This document shows positions 37,027 through 44,762 of a DNA stretch of 64,000 nt, one piece after another; the stretch's first letter is position 1; each line of letters starts with the position of its first letter. Location: contig NZ_JBGCCH010000010.1 in assembly GCF_041261205.1 (NCBI RefSeq), forward strand, positions 1 through 64,000, written 5' to 3'. This DNA comes from Catenulispora sp. MAP5-51. GTDB taxonomy: Bacteria > Actinomycetota > Actinomycetes > Streptomycetales > Catenulisporaceae. The notes beneath the pieces are model-generated. The model ran no database searches. It saw only the letters and a list, made by a program, of their open reading frames with translations, and was not told where the DNA came from. The translations under genes and the position numbers were made by a program.

Positions 37027-38340
37027 CTAAGCCAGATCCGGCCCGGGCGTGTCGACGCCGTCGCGGCTTTCCAGCGCGCGCGTGGCGTCGTGGCCGAACG
37101 CCGCGCGCAGTTCCATCTCCTCGCGCAGGACGTCGGCGAAGCGCCGCACCCCCTCGCGGATGCGCTCGGGTGTCGGGTAGCAGTACGACAGCCGCAGCGA
37201 GGACGCGCCGAATCCGTCCGAGTAGAAGCCCGTTCCTGGGACGTAGGCCACCCGCGCGGTCACCGCGCGGGGCAGCATCGCCTTGGAGTCGAGCCCCGGG
37301 GGGAGCGTGACCCACACGTAGAAGCCGCCGTCGGGCTTGGTCCACGTGACACCGGCGGGCATCAGCTCGGCCAGCGCCGTCAGAGTCGCGTCGCGGCGTT
37401 CCAGATACATGGCCCGGAAGGCCTTGATCTGCTCGCGCCACGGCTGGGTGGTCAGATAGCGGGAGACCATCATCTGGGAGAAGGCCGGCGGGCACAGGTC
37501 CGCGGCCTCGGCCGCCAGCGTCAGCTTCTCGCGGACGGCGTGCGGCGCCAGAGCCCAGCCGACCCGGAAGCCGGGGGCGAAGGTCTTGGAGAACGACCCG
37601 AGATAGATGACGTTCTCGGTGTCCAGCGAGCGGAGCGCCGGGTAGGTCTCGCCCTCGAAGCCGAGCAGCCCGTAGGGGTTGTCCTCCAGGATCAGGATCC
37701 CGGCCTCGCGGCAGATCTCCACGATCTCCGGACGCCGCTCGACGGCCATCGTCACGCCGGCGGGGTTGTGGAAGTTCGGGATCGTGTAGAGGAACTTGAT
37801 GCGGCGGCCGGAGGCCTTCACCGAGGCGATGGCCGAGCGCAGGGTGTCCGGGACCAGGCCCTGGTCGTCCATCGCCACGTGGACCACCTGGGCCTGGTAC
37901 GAGGCGAAGACGCCGAGCGCGCCGACGTAGGAGGGACCCTCGGCGAGGATGACGTCGCCGGGGTCGATGAAGATCCGGGTGACCAGGTCCAGCGCCTGCT
38001 GGGAGCCGACAGTCGCGATGACGTCGTCGGGGTGGCCCTCGATGCCCTCCAGGCGCATGATCTCGCAGATCTGCTCGCGCAGGGTCTCGTCGCCCTGGGC
38101 CCCGCCGTACTGCATCGCGACGGTGCCCGACTCGCGGACCAGTTCCTCGGCGACCGAGGCGATGGAGTCCATCGGCAGGGCCGCGAGGTTCGGCATGCCG
38201 CCGGCCAGCGACACCACTTCCGGCCGGGATGCCACGGCGAACAGAGCTCGGATCTCGGATGCGGTCATCCCGCGAGTCCTGGCAGCGTAACGGTCGACAT
38301 ACGAGTCGAGCCGGGAACCCGGACGCTGCGGGAGTTCCAT
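37027..38340 (-). CDS. PLP-dependent aminotransferase, class I/II
   Basis: 437 aa from the ATG at 38340 (AAGGAGAG upstream). Fold-type I enzyme: NPYGLLGFEG segment after PNFHNPAGV, Schiff-base Lys in YLGSFSKTFAPGFRVGW and the C-terminal RLSYCYPTPE. Closest in style to the 2-aminoadipate/MocR-like aminotransferases (LysN, AroH-type); no HTH domain is attached. Streptomyces has such a gene beside parAB. Substrate unknown. Confidence 0.9.
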   Translation of the reverse strand: MELPQRPGSRLDSYVDRYAARTRGMTASEIRALFAVASRPEVVSLAGGMPNLAALPMDSIASVAEELVRESGTVAMQYGGAQGDETLREQICEIMRLEGIEGHPDDVIATVGSQQALDLVTRIFIDPGDVILAEGPSYVGALGVFASYQAQVVHVAMDDQGLVPDTLRSAIASVKASGRRIKFLYTIPNFHNPAGVTMAVERRPEIVEICREAGILILEDNPYGLLGFEGETYPALRSLDTENVIYLGSFSKTFAPGFRVGWALAPHAVREKLTLAAEAADLCPPAFSQMMVSRYLTTQPWREQIKAFRAMYLERRDATLTALAELMPAGVTWTKPDGGFYVWVTLPPGLDSKAMLPRAVTARVAYVPGTGFYSDGFGASSLRLSYCYPTPERIREGVRRFADVLREEMELRAAFGHDATRALESRDGVDTPGPDLA

Positions 38341-38468
38341 ATCACTCTCCTTGGAGTCGATTGGGTGGAGCCTGTTTACCAAGTCAAGCAGGCAAAGCCA
38401 TCTTCTCGGCGGGTTGTCCGTCTTTTCGGGGTCGTGTGACCGGACTAACATCCCCCTCGCAGACGGCC

Positions 38469-38489
38469 GCGGGGGTGGTTCGCCCCCGC
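38469..38489. terminator. GC hairpin in the Kam-aminotransferase gap
   Basis: GCGGGGG (38469-38475) pairs with CCCCCGC (38483-38489) around seven bases; TTTC follows on the plus strand. Lies between the methyltransferase stop (38591) and the aminotransferase start, so it probably ends the methyltransferase transcript. Confidence 0.45.
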
Positions 38490-38590
38490 TTTCATGCCGG
38501 TTGTCGCCGGATGCCACGTGGGAAGGGAGTCGGCTGATGCGGAGGCGGATCGCGTCGGGAGTCAGGCGCAGCCTGACGGCCCGGGGCGTG

Positions 38591-39346
38591 CTACACGTCG
38601 CGCTGTGGTTCCTCGGCGGCGTCCTGGCCGGGTTCGGCAGCGGGGTGGTGCGTCCCCACCGGGTCACGTGGGTCGACCGCGACCGCTCGGAGGTGCAGGA
38701 CGGTCTCCGTCGCCCCCGACCCCAGCCGCCGCGCCCACGACGAGCTGATGGTGTCCAGATCGGTGTGCGGCACCAGCCGGACGTCGGCGACCTGCCAGCC
38801 GCGCGCGGCCAGACGATCGGCCAGCCCGGTTGAGACGACGGCCTCGGGTGTGAGCTCGGGCAGGTCGCGGATCTCCAGCGGGACGGGATCGCGCCAGATG
38901 CTGGTGCCGATGGAGACCTCCAGCGGGGCGCCGGGCTTGGCGACCGCGCGCAGACCGGACAGCACGTCGTCCTCGCCGAGCACCACACCGCGCAGCAGCT
39001 TGCCCCACGGCATGAGGACGGTGACCTCGTCGGCCACCGCGTGCAGCGCGGCCGGCACCGTCTCGATCGCCGAACTGACCAGGACCAGGTTCGGGGCCCC
39101 GCCCTTGGCCGGCTTGCGCGCGGCCCGCACGGCGGTCTCGGCCATGCGCTGCCACGCCGGGTCGACACCGACCACGAGCCATTCCGGATGCGCGACGGCC
39201 TGCCGGTAGGCGGTGCGCGCGTCGCCGGTCCCGACGTCGACGAGGACCCGCTCGGCCGAGGCCAGCGCGGCGGCCCAGGCGACGGGATCCAGATCGGTCA
39301 GCTTCTTGCCGGCGAGGACTTTGAGGGCGGGTGTGCGGGTGGTCAT
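38591..39346 (-). CDS. Kam-family 16S rRNA (adenine-1408-N1) methyltransferase
   Basis: 251 aa, ATG 39346 overlapping the stop of the upstream gene. The family pattern is complete: VDVGTGDARTAYRQA (SAM loop), VGVDPA, RKPAKGGAPNLVLV, VTVLMPWGKLLRGV and, near the C-terminus, SSSWARRLGSG. The two Trp in MPWG and SSWARRL match the Trp pair that clamps A1408 in NpmA. Such enzymes give kanamycin/apramycin-type resistance by methylating A1408. A homologue from Catenulispora acidiphila (CacKam) has been described with low activity. About 25 Pro/Glu-rich residues extend the C-terminus. Whether this copy confers resistance is untested. Confidence 0.88.
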   Translation of the reverse strand: MTTRTPALKVLAGKKLTDLDPVAWAAALASAERVLVDVGTGDARTAYRQAVAHPEWLVVGVDPAWQRMAETAVRAARKPAKGGAPNLVLVSSAIETVPAALHAVADEVTVLMPWGKLLRGVVLGEDDVLSGLRAVAKPGAPLEVSIGTSIWRDPVPLEIRDLPELTPEAVVSTGLADRLAARGWQVADVRLVPHTDLDTISSSWARRLGSGATETVLHLRAVAVDPRDPVGTHHPAAEPGQDAAEEPQRDV

Positions 39347-40344
39347 GTCTGGTCCTGCTCGGTGAGAAGCGCGTAGAGCCGTTTGCGGGTGAGTCCGAAG
39401 GGCGCCAGGGCCTCGGTCAGGGTCCTGGGTGCGATGCCGGCCCCGGTGAGGGCTCGGGCGACGGCGGTGAGGTCGACGAGTTCGCGGTCTGACAGGGCCG
39501 GACCGACGACGGTCAGGACGCCCGGCGCCGCGACCGCGGCGGCCGGCGTCGAGCGCGCCACGGCGGTCCCGATATCGAGTTCTGAGGTGTCCTCGACCCA
39601 GATGTCCCGCCCGGACAGCACCGAGGGATCGGAGCCGGGTGGCATGTGGAACACCGTGGCCGTCAGAGGGAGCGTGGGGAGGCGCTGTGGGCTTCCCAAG
39701 TATGCGTAGGGGTTCGGAGGTAGGCCGGCGGCCAGAAGCGCTTCCAGGGGCTTGTACGGGCTCGAGACGGCCACGCGGGCCCCGGCGGCGGCGGCTCGTT
39801 CGAGGACTGCGTTGGTCGCGGCGACTTCCTTGGGCGGCGCGTCGGACGCGATGGTCAGCGCCAGGGCCTCCCGCCCGCCGAGGTCCTTGAGCGAGGGCAG
39901 ATGGGTCCGCTCGCCGAAGCCGACGTGGAGCAGAGGACGGCCCGGCCCGATCTCCTCCACGGTGAGGGTGACTTCGCGCCCGGGATCGGTGAGCGCCGAG
40001 GCGAAGTCCTCGGGGAGGTCGTCCGCGGTGAGCGTGGAACCGACGGCCAGGGTGTCGGCGTCGAGCGTGTGGCTGCGCCGGATGACGGCCCGGTCGGTGA
40101 GCGCCCGGCGCGGGTTGAGCGTGGCCTCGCCGACGAGCGCGGGCAGCCCCGGAGTCGCCAGCGTCAGCCGCACGCGACCCCGCAGCGGAGCCAGGTTCGG
40201 GTCCAGCACGGTCCCGACCGCGAGCACACACGTGGCCCGCGCACTGATGACCGGCTCGGCGGTCAGCTCGAAGGTCTTCGCATGCGTCGCCCGGATCGCC
40301 GGGTGTCCGCGGCCGACGAGGACGGCTTGGTGGGGATGGGGCAC
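39343..40344 (-). CDS. DUF371-domain protein coupled to the Kam methyltransferase
   Basis: 333 aa from the GTG at 40344. The first ~150 residues match DUF371 (GHPAIRATHAKTFELT, then ISARATCVLAVGTVLDPNL), a small domain known mainly from archaea and some actinobacteria. The C-terminal ~170 are a separate alpha/beta part (ALTIASDAPPKEVAATNAVL, later LTRKRLYALL) I cannot name; it recalls the C-terminal end of RsmI-like methyltransferases only loosely. Overlaps the methyltransferase start by four bases, suggesting joint function in rRNA modification. That is inference. Confidence 0.6.
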   Translation of the reverse strand: MPHPHQAVLVGRGHPAIRATHAKTFELTAEPVISARATCVLAVGTVLDPNLAPLRGRVRLTLATPGLPALVGEATLNPRRALTDRAVIRRSHTLDADTLAVGSTLTADDLPEDFASALTDPGREVTLTVEEIGPGRPLLHVGFGERTHLPSLKDLGGREALALTIASDAPPKEVAATNAVLERAAAAGARVAVSSPYKPLEALLAAGLPPNPYAYLGSPQRLPTLPLTATVFHMPPGSDPSVLSGRDIWVEDTSELDIGTAVARSTPAAAVAAPGVLTVVGPALSDRELVDLTAVARALTGAGIAPRTLTEALAPFGLTRKRLYALLTEQDQT

Positions 40345-40470
40345 GCTTCCAGGGTAGGGGCGCGATCGGGGGCGCAGCCCGCGGTGGCCGCCGGACGGTG
40401 CGGATGGTCGCGGCGACGAGCCGCGACGCCGAACCACAACGCCGAGCCGAAGCGCGCCCCACCCGCGCAC

Positions 40471-41616
40471 TCAGTGCGAGCGCAGCTCCGCCAGGCGCAG
40501 CACCCCGGTCGGCGCGTCCGACTCCGGCGGCAGGTACAGCCGCTGGACCGCGACCACTATGGCGTCGGCGCACGACTCGCGGAAGCGCTGCGAGGCGAGC
40601 AGGGCGGCGTCGTGCGGGCTGGTGAGGTAGCCGAGCTCGATGCGGACCGCCGGCATCTGCGTGTAGCGCAGCACGTCCCAGGTCATGCCGTGGGTGCCGA
40701 GGTTGGCCAGGCCGGTGCGCGCGGTGACCTCGCGCTGGACCAGGCCGGCGAAGCGCTCGCCGGTGGGGGAGCTGTGGCCGAAGCGGTCGTTGCCGTAGTA
40801 GAACGCCGCGACGCCGCTGGCCGCCGGGTTGGTGTGGGCGTCGCAGTGCAGGGAGATGAGCAGATCCGCTCCCAGCTCGTTCGCCTTCTCGGCGCGGCGG
40901 CGGTCGTCGGGGCTGCCGCCGGGGCCGTGCGACATGTGCGTGGTGACGCTGAGCTTCTCCAGGCGGGTCTTGACCCGGTCGGCGATGTCGAAGACCAGCT
41001 CGGCCTCGATCAGGCCGCCGGCGGCGACGCCGGTGTCGGGGCCGCCGTGGCCCGGGTCCAGGACCAGGGTCTTGCCGGGCAGGGCGGGGCCGGCGCTCTG
41101 GATGGCCTCTGATTCCCGCATCGCGTGCAGCAGGCCGCCGTGGGCCATGCGGCGGTTCAGCCGGTTCAGGGCCTGGACCGTCGGCAGGTCGGTGACGCCG
41201 GTGGCGGGCAGGCCCACGTTGCGCTGGAACTCGCGGACGGCCGCCACGGTGGTGGGGTCGTAGGCGCCGTTGACCCGGCCGCAGTCGAAGCCCAGGGTGA
41301 GCAGCGAGCGCTGCAGTTCGGCCACGTCGTCGCCGAACGGCGGCTCGGCGGGGGACGGGACCAGGTCGCGGTCGCCGAGGCGCCAGGACGCCTCCTCCAG
41401 CAGACGCATCGTGCCGGGGGTGACCATGCCGTCGACGGTGGTGCGGCGGGTCTGCTGGAAATGGCGGACCGCGTTCTCCACCGCGTCGTCGAAGACCGGC
41501 TCGCCCTGCACGGGGATGGCCCCCGCGTCGATGAGGCCGAGCCGGGCCAGGCGTTCGCGGATCGCGGCCACCGCGGGGCCGGAGTCGCCGCGGCGGTAGG
41601 TCGGTTCAGTGGTCAC
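40471..41616 (-). CDS. cwlM: CwlM-like N-acetylmuramoyl-L-alanine amidase
   Basis: 381 aa, ATG 41616. Two peptidoglycan-binding repeats (~10-75 and ~95-155; TVDGMVTPGTMRLLEE and PTTVAAVREFQRNVGLPATG) precede an Amidase_3 domain. Zinc and catalytic residues look intact: DPGHGGPD, EAELVFDIAD, ISLHCDAHTN and VRIELGYL. There is no signal peptide. In mycobacteria, CwlM in this same neighbourhood is a cytoplasmic regulator of MurA controlled by PknB; a similar regulatory role is likely. Confidence 0.9.
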   Translation of the reverse strand: MTTEPTYRRGDSGPAVAAIRERLARLGLIDAGAIPVQGEPVFDDAVENAVRHFQQTRRTTVDGMVTPGTMRLLEEASWRLGDRDLVPSPAEPPFGDDVAELQRSLLTLGFDCGRVNGAYDPTTVAAVREFQRNVGLPATGVTDLPTVQALNRLNRRMAHGGLLHAMRESEAIQSAGPALPGKTLVLDPGHGGPDTGVAAGGLIEAELVFDIADRVKTRLEKLSVTTHMSHGPGGSPDDRRRAEKANELGADLLISLHCDAHTNPAASGVAAFYYGNDRFGHSSPTGERFAGLVQREVTARTGLANLGTHGMTWDVLRYTQMPAVRIELGYLTSPHDAALLASQRFRESCADAIVVAVQRLYLPPESDAPTGVLRLAELRSH

Positions 41617-41664
41617 GGTCCCCTACCCTACGCACTCTGTCTCCCCTCTCCTGCGCAAAGGCCG

Positions 41665-41690
41665 AAGGGGCGGTCCAAAGACCGCCCCTT
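41665..41690 (-). terminator. trxA terminator hairpin
   Basis: AAGGGGCGGTC (41665-41675) pairs perfectly with 41680-41690 around CAAA. Lies 20 bases after the trxA stop on the minus strand and before cwlM, which thus may have its own promoter. Confidence 0.7.
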
Positions 41691-41709
41691 TGACCAGTGA
41701 CCCACTGGA

Positions 41710-42036
41710 TCAGCCGACGTAGTCGGCCAGGTCCTTGAGCAGCAGGGCCTTGGGCTTGGCGCCGACGATCGTCTTCACGACCTCGCCGCCGCGGTAGACG
41801 TTGAGCGTCGGGATCGAGCGGACGCCGTACTTGGCCTGGGTCAGGGGGTTCTCGTCGGTGTTCAGCTTGACGATGTCGATCTTGTCGCCGTGCTCGGCGT
41901 AGATCGCCTCCAGGACCGGGGCGACCTGGCGGCACGGGCCGCACCACGGCGCCCAGAAGTCGACCAGGACCGGCTTGTCGTTCTTCAGGACCTCGGCCTC
42001 GAAGGTCGCGTCGGTCACTTGGCGGATGTCGCCCAT
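41710..42036 (-). CDS. trxA: Thioredoxin
   Basis: 108 aa, ATG 42036 with GAGGAG upstream. Active site WAPWCGPCRQ; the cis-Pro loop is RSIPTLNVY. Reduced by the adjacent thioredoxin reductase. Two parS sites lie between trxA and trxB. Confidence 0.96.
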   Translation of the reverse strand: MGDIRQVTDATFEAEVLKNDKPVLVDFWAPWCGPCRQVAPVLEAIYAEHGDKIDIVKLNTDENPLTQAKYGVRSIPTLNVYRGGEVVKTIVGAKPKALLLKDLADYVG

Positions 42037-42098
42037 GGTGTGCTCCTCATGCTCGTGCGATCAGCGTTCAGGTGATCGGCGTCCGGGGTGGTGAAGGT

Positions 42099-42136
42099 GT
42101 TTCCCGTGAAACATCGGGCGATGTTTCACGGGAAAC
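42099..42136. other. parS pair G, between trxA and trxB
   Basis: Copies at 42099-42112 (-) and 42123-42136 (+). They form an inverted pair separated by ten bases and are the most distant sites from oriC in the window, about 15.5 kb away. Confidence 0.88.
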
Positions 42137-42139
42137 ATG

Positions 42140-43093
42140 TCAGACGGTGACGGGCTGGTGGTGCGCCAGCTCCGACAGGTGCTTCTCGGCGTCCAGGGCG
42201 GCGGCACAGCCGGTGCCGGCCGCGGTGATGGCCTGCCGATAGGTGTGGTCGACCACGTCGCCGGCCGCGTACACGGCCGGCAGGCTGGTGCGGGTGGTCG
42301 GCGAGGCGACCTTGATGTAACCCTCGTCGTCCAGGTCCAGCACCCCGCGGAACAACTCGGTGCGCGGCAGGTGGCCGATGGCCACGAACACCGCGCCGGT
42401 CGGCTTCAGGGTCTGCTCGCCGGTCTTCAGGTTGCGCAGCTTCACGCCGGTCACGTGGGCCTCGCCCTCGATGCCGACGACCTCGGAGTCCCAGACGAAG
42501 GAGATCTTCGGGTTCGCGAAGGCCCGCTCCTGCATCACCTTGGACGCCCGCAGCTCGTCGCGGCGGTGCACGACGGTGACGCTCTGCCCGAAGCGGGTGA
42601 GGAACAGCGCCTCCTCCATGGCGGTGTCGCCGCCGCCGACCACGACGATGTCCTGGCCCTTGAAGAAGAAGCCGTCACAGGTGGCACACCACGAGACGCC
42701 CTTGCCGCTCAGCCGCTTCTCGTCCGGCAGGCCCAGCTCCTTGTACGCCGAGCCGGTCGAGACGATGACGGTGTGCGCCTGGTGCACGGTGCCGGCCGAG
42801 TCGGTGACCTTCTTTATGGCCCCGCTCAGGTCGACCGCGGTGACGTCGTCGAAGACCAGCTCCGCGCCGAAGCGCTCGGCCTGCTTCTGCATGTTGTCCA
42901 TCAGGTCCGGGCCCATGATCCCCTCGGGGAAGCCCGGGAAGTTCTCCACCTCGGTGGTGTTCATCAGCGCGCCGCCGGCCGTCACGGAACCGGCGAACAC
43001 CAGCGGGTTCAGGCCCGCGCGCGCGGTGTACACCGCGGCGGTGTACCCGGCGGGTCCGGAACCGATGATGATGACGTTACGGATCTCGCTCAC
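42140..43093 (-). CDS. trxB: Thioredoxin reductase
   Basis: 317 aa, ATG 43093. FAD motif IIIGSGPAGYTAAVY, redox-active Cys pair in WCATCDGFF, NADPH motif VVGGGDTAMEEA and the C-terminal AAGDVVDHTYRQA. Transfers electrons from NADPH to thioredoxin. Operon with trxA. Confidence 0.97.
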   Translation of the reverse strand: MSEIRNVIIIGSGPAGYTAAVYTARAGLNPLVFAGSVTAGGALMNTTEVENFPGFPEGIMGPDLMDNMQKQAERFGAELVFDDVTAVDLSGAIKKVTDSAGTVHQAHTVIVSTGSAYKELGLPDEKRLSGKGVSWCATCDGFFFKGQDIVVVGGGDTAMEEALFLTRFGQSVTVVHRRDELRASKVMQERAFANPKISFVWDSEVVGIEGEAHVTGVKLRNLKTGEQTLKPTGAVFVAIGHLPRTELFRGVLDLDDEGYIKVASPTTRTSLPAVYAAGDVVDHTYRQAITAAGTGCAAALDAEKHLSELAHHQPVTV

Positions 43094-43202
43094 GTGAGCC
43101 TGGCCTCTCGAATCCTGGGGGCATCTGCCGTGCCGGTTGGCTCAACCGATCCTAGGCAAGATGCATTCCCTCCCGTGCCACGTGAGGGGCAACACGACGG
43201 TG

Positions 43203-44078
43203 TCAGGGGCGCGGCACCGTGATGTGGTCGACGACTTGTCCGGGATTGCCCGAAGTGCACGTGTCGGGGGCGATCACATAGACGTCGGCGACGGTCGTGC
43301 TGCCGGGCTCGGAGTAGACCAGAAGCAGCGCCGGCTTGCCCTGGAACTCGGTGTGCGTGCTGCCCAGCAGCCGACTGCCGGCGATCAGGCCGGGCGGCAG
43401 GCACGCGGGACCGCCGAACTCACTGGTCCCGGCCGGGGTCTGGCCGCGCTGCCCGAGCAGAGCCTCGGCCTGCTGCTCGATGCTCTCCTGGCTGGACTGA
43501 TCGGCCCCCGCGTTCGGGCTTGGAGCAGCCCCGACCTGCGGCGACATCGAGCCACCGGGAACCTGGGTGTCGGCGTGGGCCCCGCCGCCGGACTGCGCGT
43601 CGGGGGCACGGCCGGCCGCGGCACTGCTGCCGCTCGAACCCTTGTCGCTGCTGCCACCGTTCACCGCGGTGACCACTCCGATGCCGCCCGCGATCACGAG
43701 TGTCGCGCCGGCCAGGGCGCCGAGGCTGATCCGGAACCGCCGGCGGCGTGCCGGGGAGGCCGCGCTCGCGGCCGCGGCGTGATGGCCGACCGGCTCCTGA
43801 GCGGCGGGGGCGGGCAGGGGCGGCTCGCGGTACAGCGCGGCTTCCACACGGGCCATGACATCGTGCGGAATCGGCGTCGGCGGCAGCAGCTCGCCGAGGT
43901 CCCCCAAATCGGCCTCGCCGACGATGAGGGCGAAGTCGGCGGAGCACAGCGGGCACGACGCCAGGTGCGCCCGCGCCTCGTCGGCCGCGGCGGGGTCGAG
44001 CAGCCCTTCGAACAGGTCGGCCATCTGGTCGGGGTCCAGATGGGTCCCGGGTCGGGAAGCGGCGGGATCGGTCATCAT
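43203..44078 (-). CDS. Anti-sigma factor with zinc-binding ASD motif (RsmA-like)
   Basis: 291 aa, ATG 44078, overlapping the sigma-factor stop. N-terminal anti-sigma domain with HLASCPLC (the HxxxCxxC zinc motif), membrane helix at ~118-140 (LGALAGATLVIAGGIGVV), and an extracytoplasmic part that is Ser/Gly-rich then folded (about 200-291). It should hold the ECF sigma factor next door inactive, as Rv3912 does for SigM in mycobacteria. Trigger unknown, possibly redox given neighbours trxA/B. Confidence 0.82.
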   Translation of the reverse strand: MMTDPAASRPGTHLDPDQMADLFEGLLDPAAADEARAHLASCPLCSADFALIVGEADLGDLGELLPPTPIPHDVMARVEAALYREPPLPAPAAQEPVGHHAAAASAASPARRRRFRISLGALAGATLVIAGGIGVVTAVNGGSSDKGSSGSSAAAGRAPDAQSGGGAHADTQVPGGSMSPQVGAAPSPNAGADQSSQESIEQQAEALLGQRGQTPAGTSEFGGPACLPPGLIAGSRLLGSTHTEFQGKPALLLVYSEPGSTTVADVYVIAPDTCTSGNPGQVVDHITVPRP

Positions 44079-44752
44079 CCGGCCGTGCCTCCTTTCCGGC
44101 GATCTTGCCGCGTCGGAACTTTGACGCGGCCCGTGCCCCCTTGGTTCCCGGTCGATTCGGCGTTTCCCGGAGATTGCTCCGGATTTCCTTCGCGGAGATG
44201 TCTCAGAAGGGGCAGGAGTTTCGCTCGGGCCCGTGCGCAGCGGCTCTTGACCGTCCCGGGAGCCACGCCGAGCGCCCCCGCGGTCTCGTCCACGCTGTAG
44301 CCCTCGAGGTCCACCATGACCAGCGCCACCCGCTGCTCCTCCGGCAGGGTCGCCAGCGCCGACTGCAGGGCCAGGCGCAGATCGGTGTTGGTGATCTCGT
44401 CGGTGGCGGTGGGGCGGGCGTACTCGGTCTCCACCTCCGGCAGCGGGACCGTCGGACGGCTGCCGCGCCGCCGCATCCGGTCCAGGCAGGCGTTCACCAC
44501 GACCCGGTGCAGCCAGGTGGTGACGGCCGAGTCGCCGCGGAAGGAGCCCGCGGCCCGGTAGGCCGAGATCATCGCGTCCTGCAGCGCGTCGGCGGCGTCC
44601 TCCGGGTCGCCCAGGGTGCGCAGCGCCACGGCCCAGAGCCGGTCGCGGTGGCGGCGGAAGAGCTCGCCGAAGGCGTCGCCGTCCCCCTCGACGTGCCGGG
44701 CGAGCAGGGCCCGGTCGTCGAGGGGGATGAGGTCCGCACCTTGGGGAGGCAT
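44075..44752 (-). CDS. sigM: ECF sigma factor SigM
   Basis: 225 aa. Region 2: GELFRRHRDRLWAVALRTL and DAADALQDAMISAYRAAGSF; region 4: LATLPEEQRVALVMVDLEGY, then VDETAGALGVAPGTVKSRCA. C-terminal ~40 residues are basic and extended. Stop overlaps the anti-sigma start. The block sigM/anti-sigma/trxB/trxA is conserved in actinobacteria. Confidence 0.93.
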   Translation of the reverse strand: MPPQGADLIPLDDRALLARHVEGDGDAFGELFRRHRDRLWAVALRTLGDPEDAADALQDAMISAYRAAGSFRGDSAVTTWLHRVVVNACLDRMRRRGSRPTVPLPEVETEYARPTATDEITNTDLRLALQSALATLPEEQRVALVMVDLEGYSVDETAGALGVAPGTVKSRCARARAKLLPLLRHLREGNPEQSPGNAESTGNQGGTGRVKVPTRQDRRKGGTAG

Positions 44753-44762
44753 GGCGATCGGA

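Noticed and set aside
38537-38833. Plus-strand frame with a good Shine-Dalgarno sequence and one hydrophobic segment
   Set aside because: It lies over the 3' end of the Kam methyltransferase, and its second half is Pro/Arg-rich as expected for an antisense shadow.
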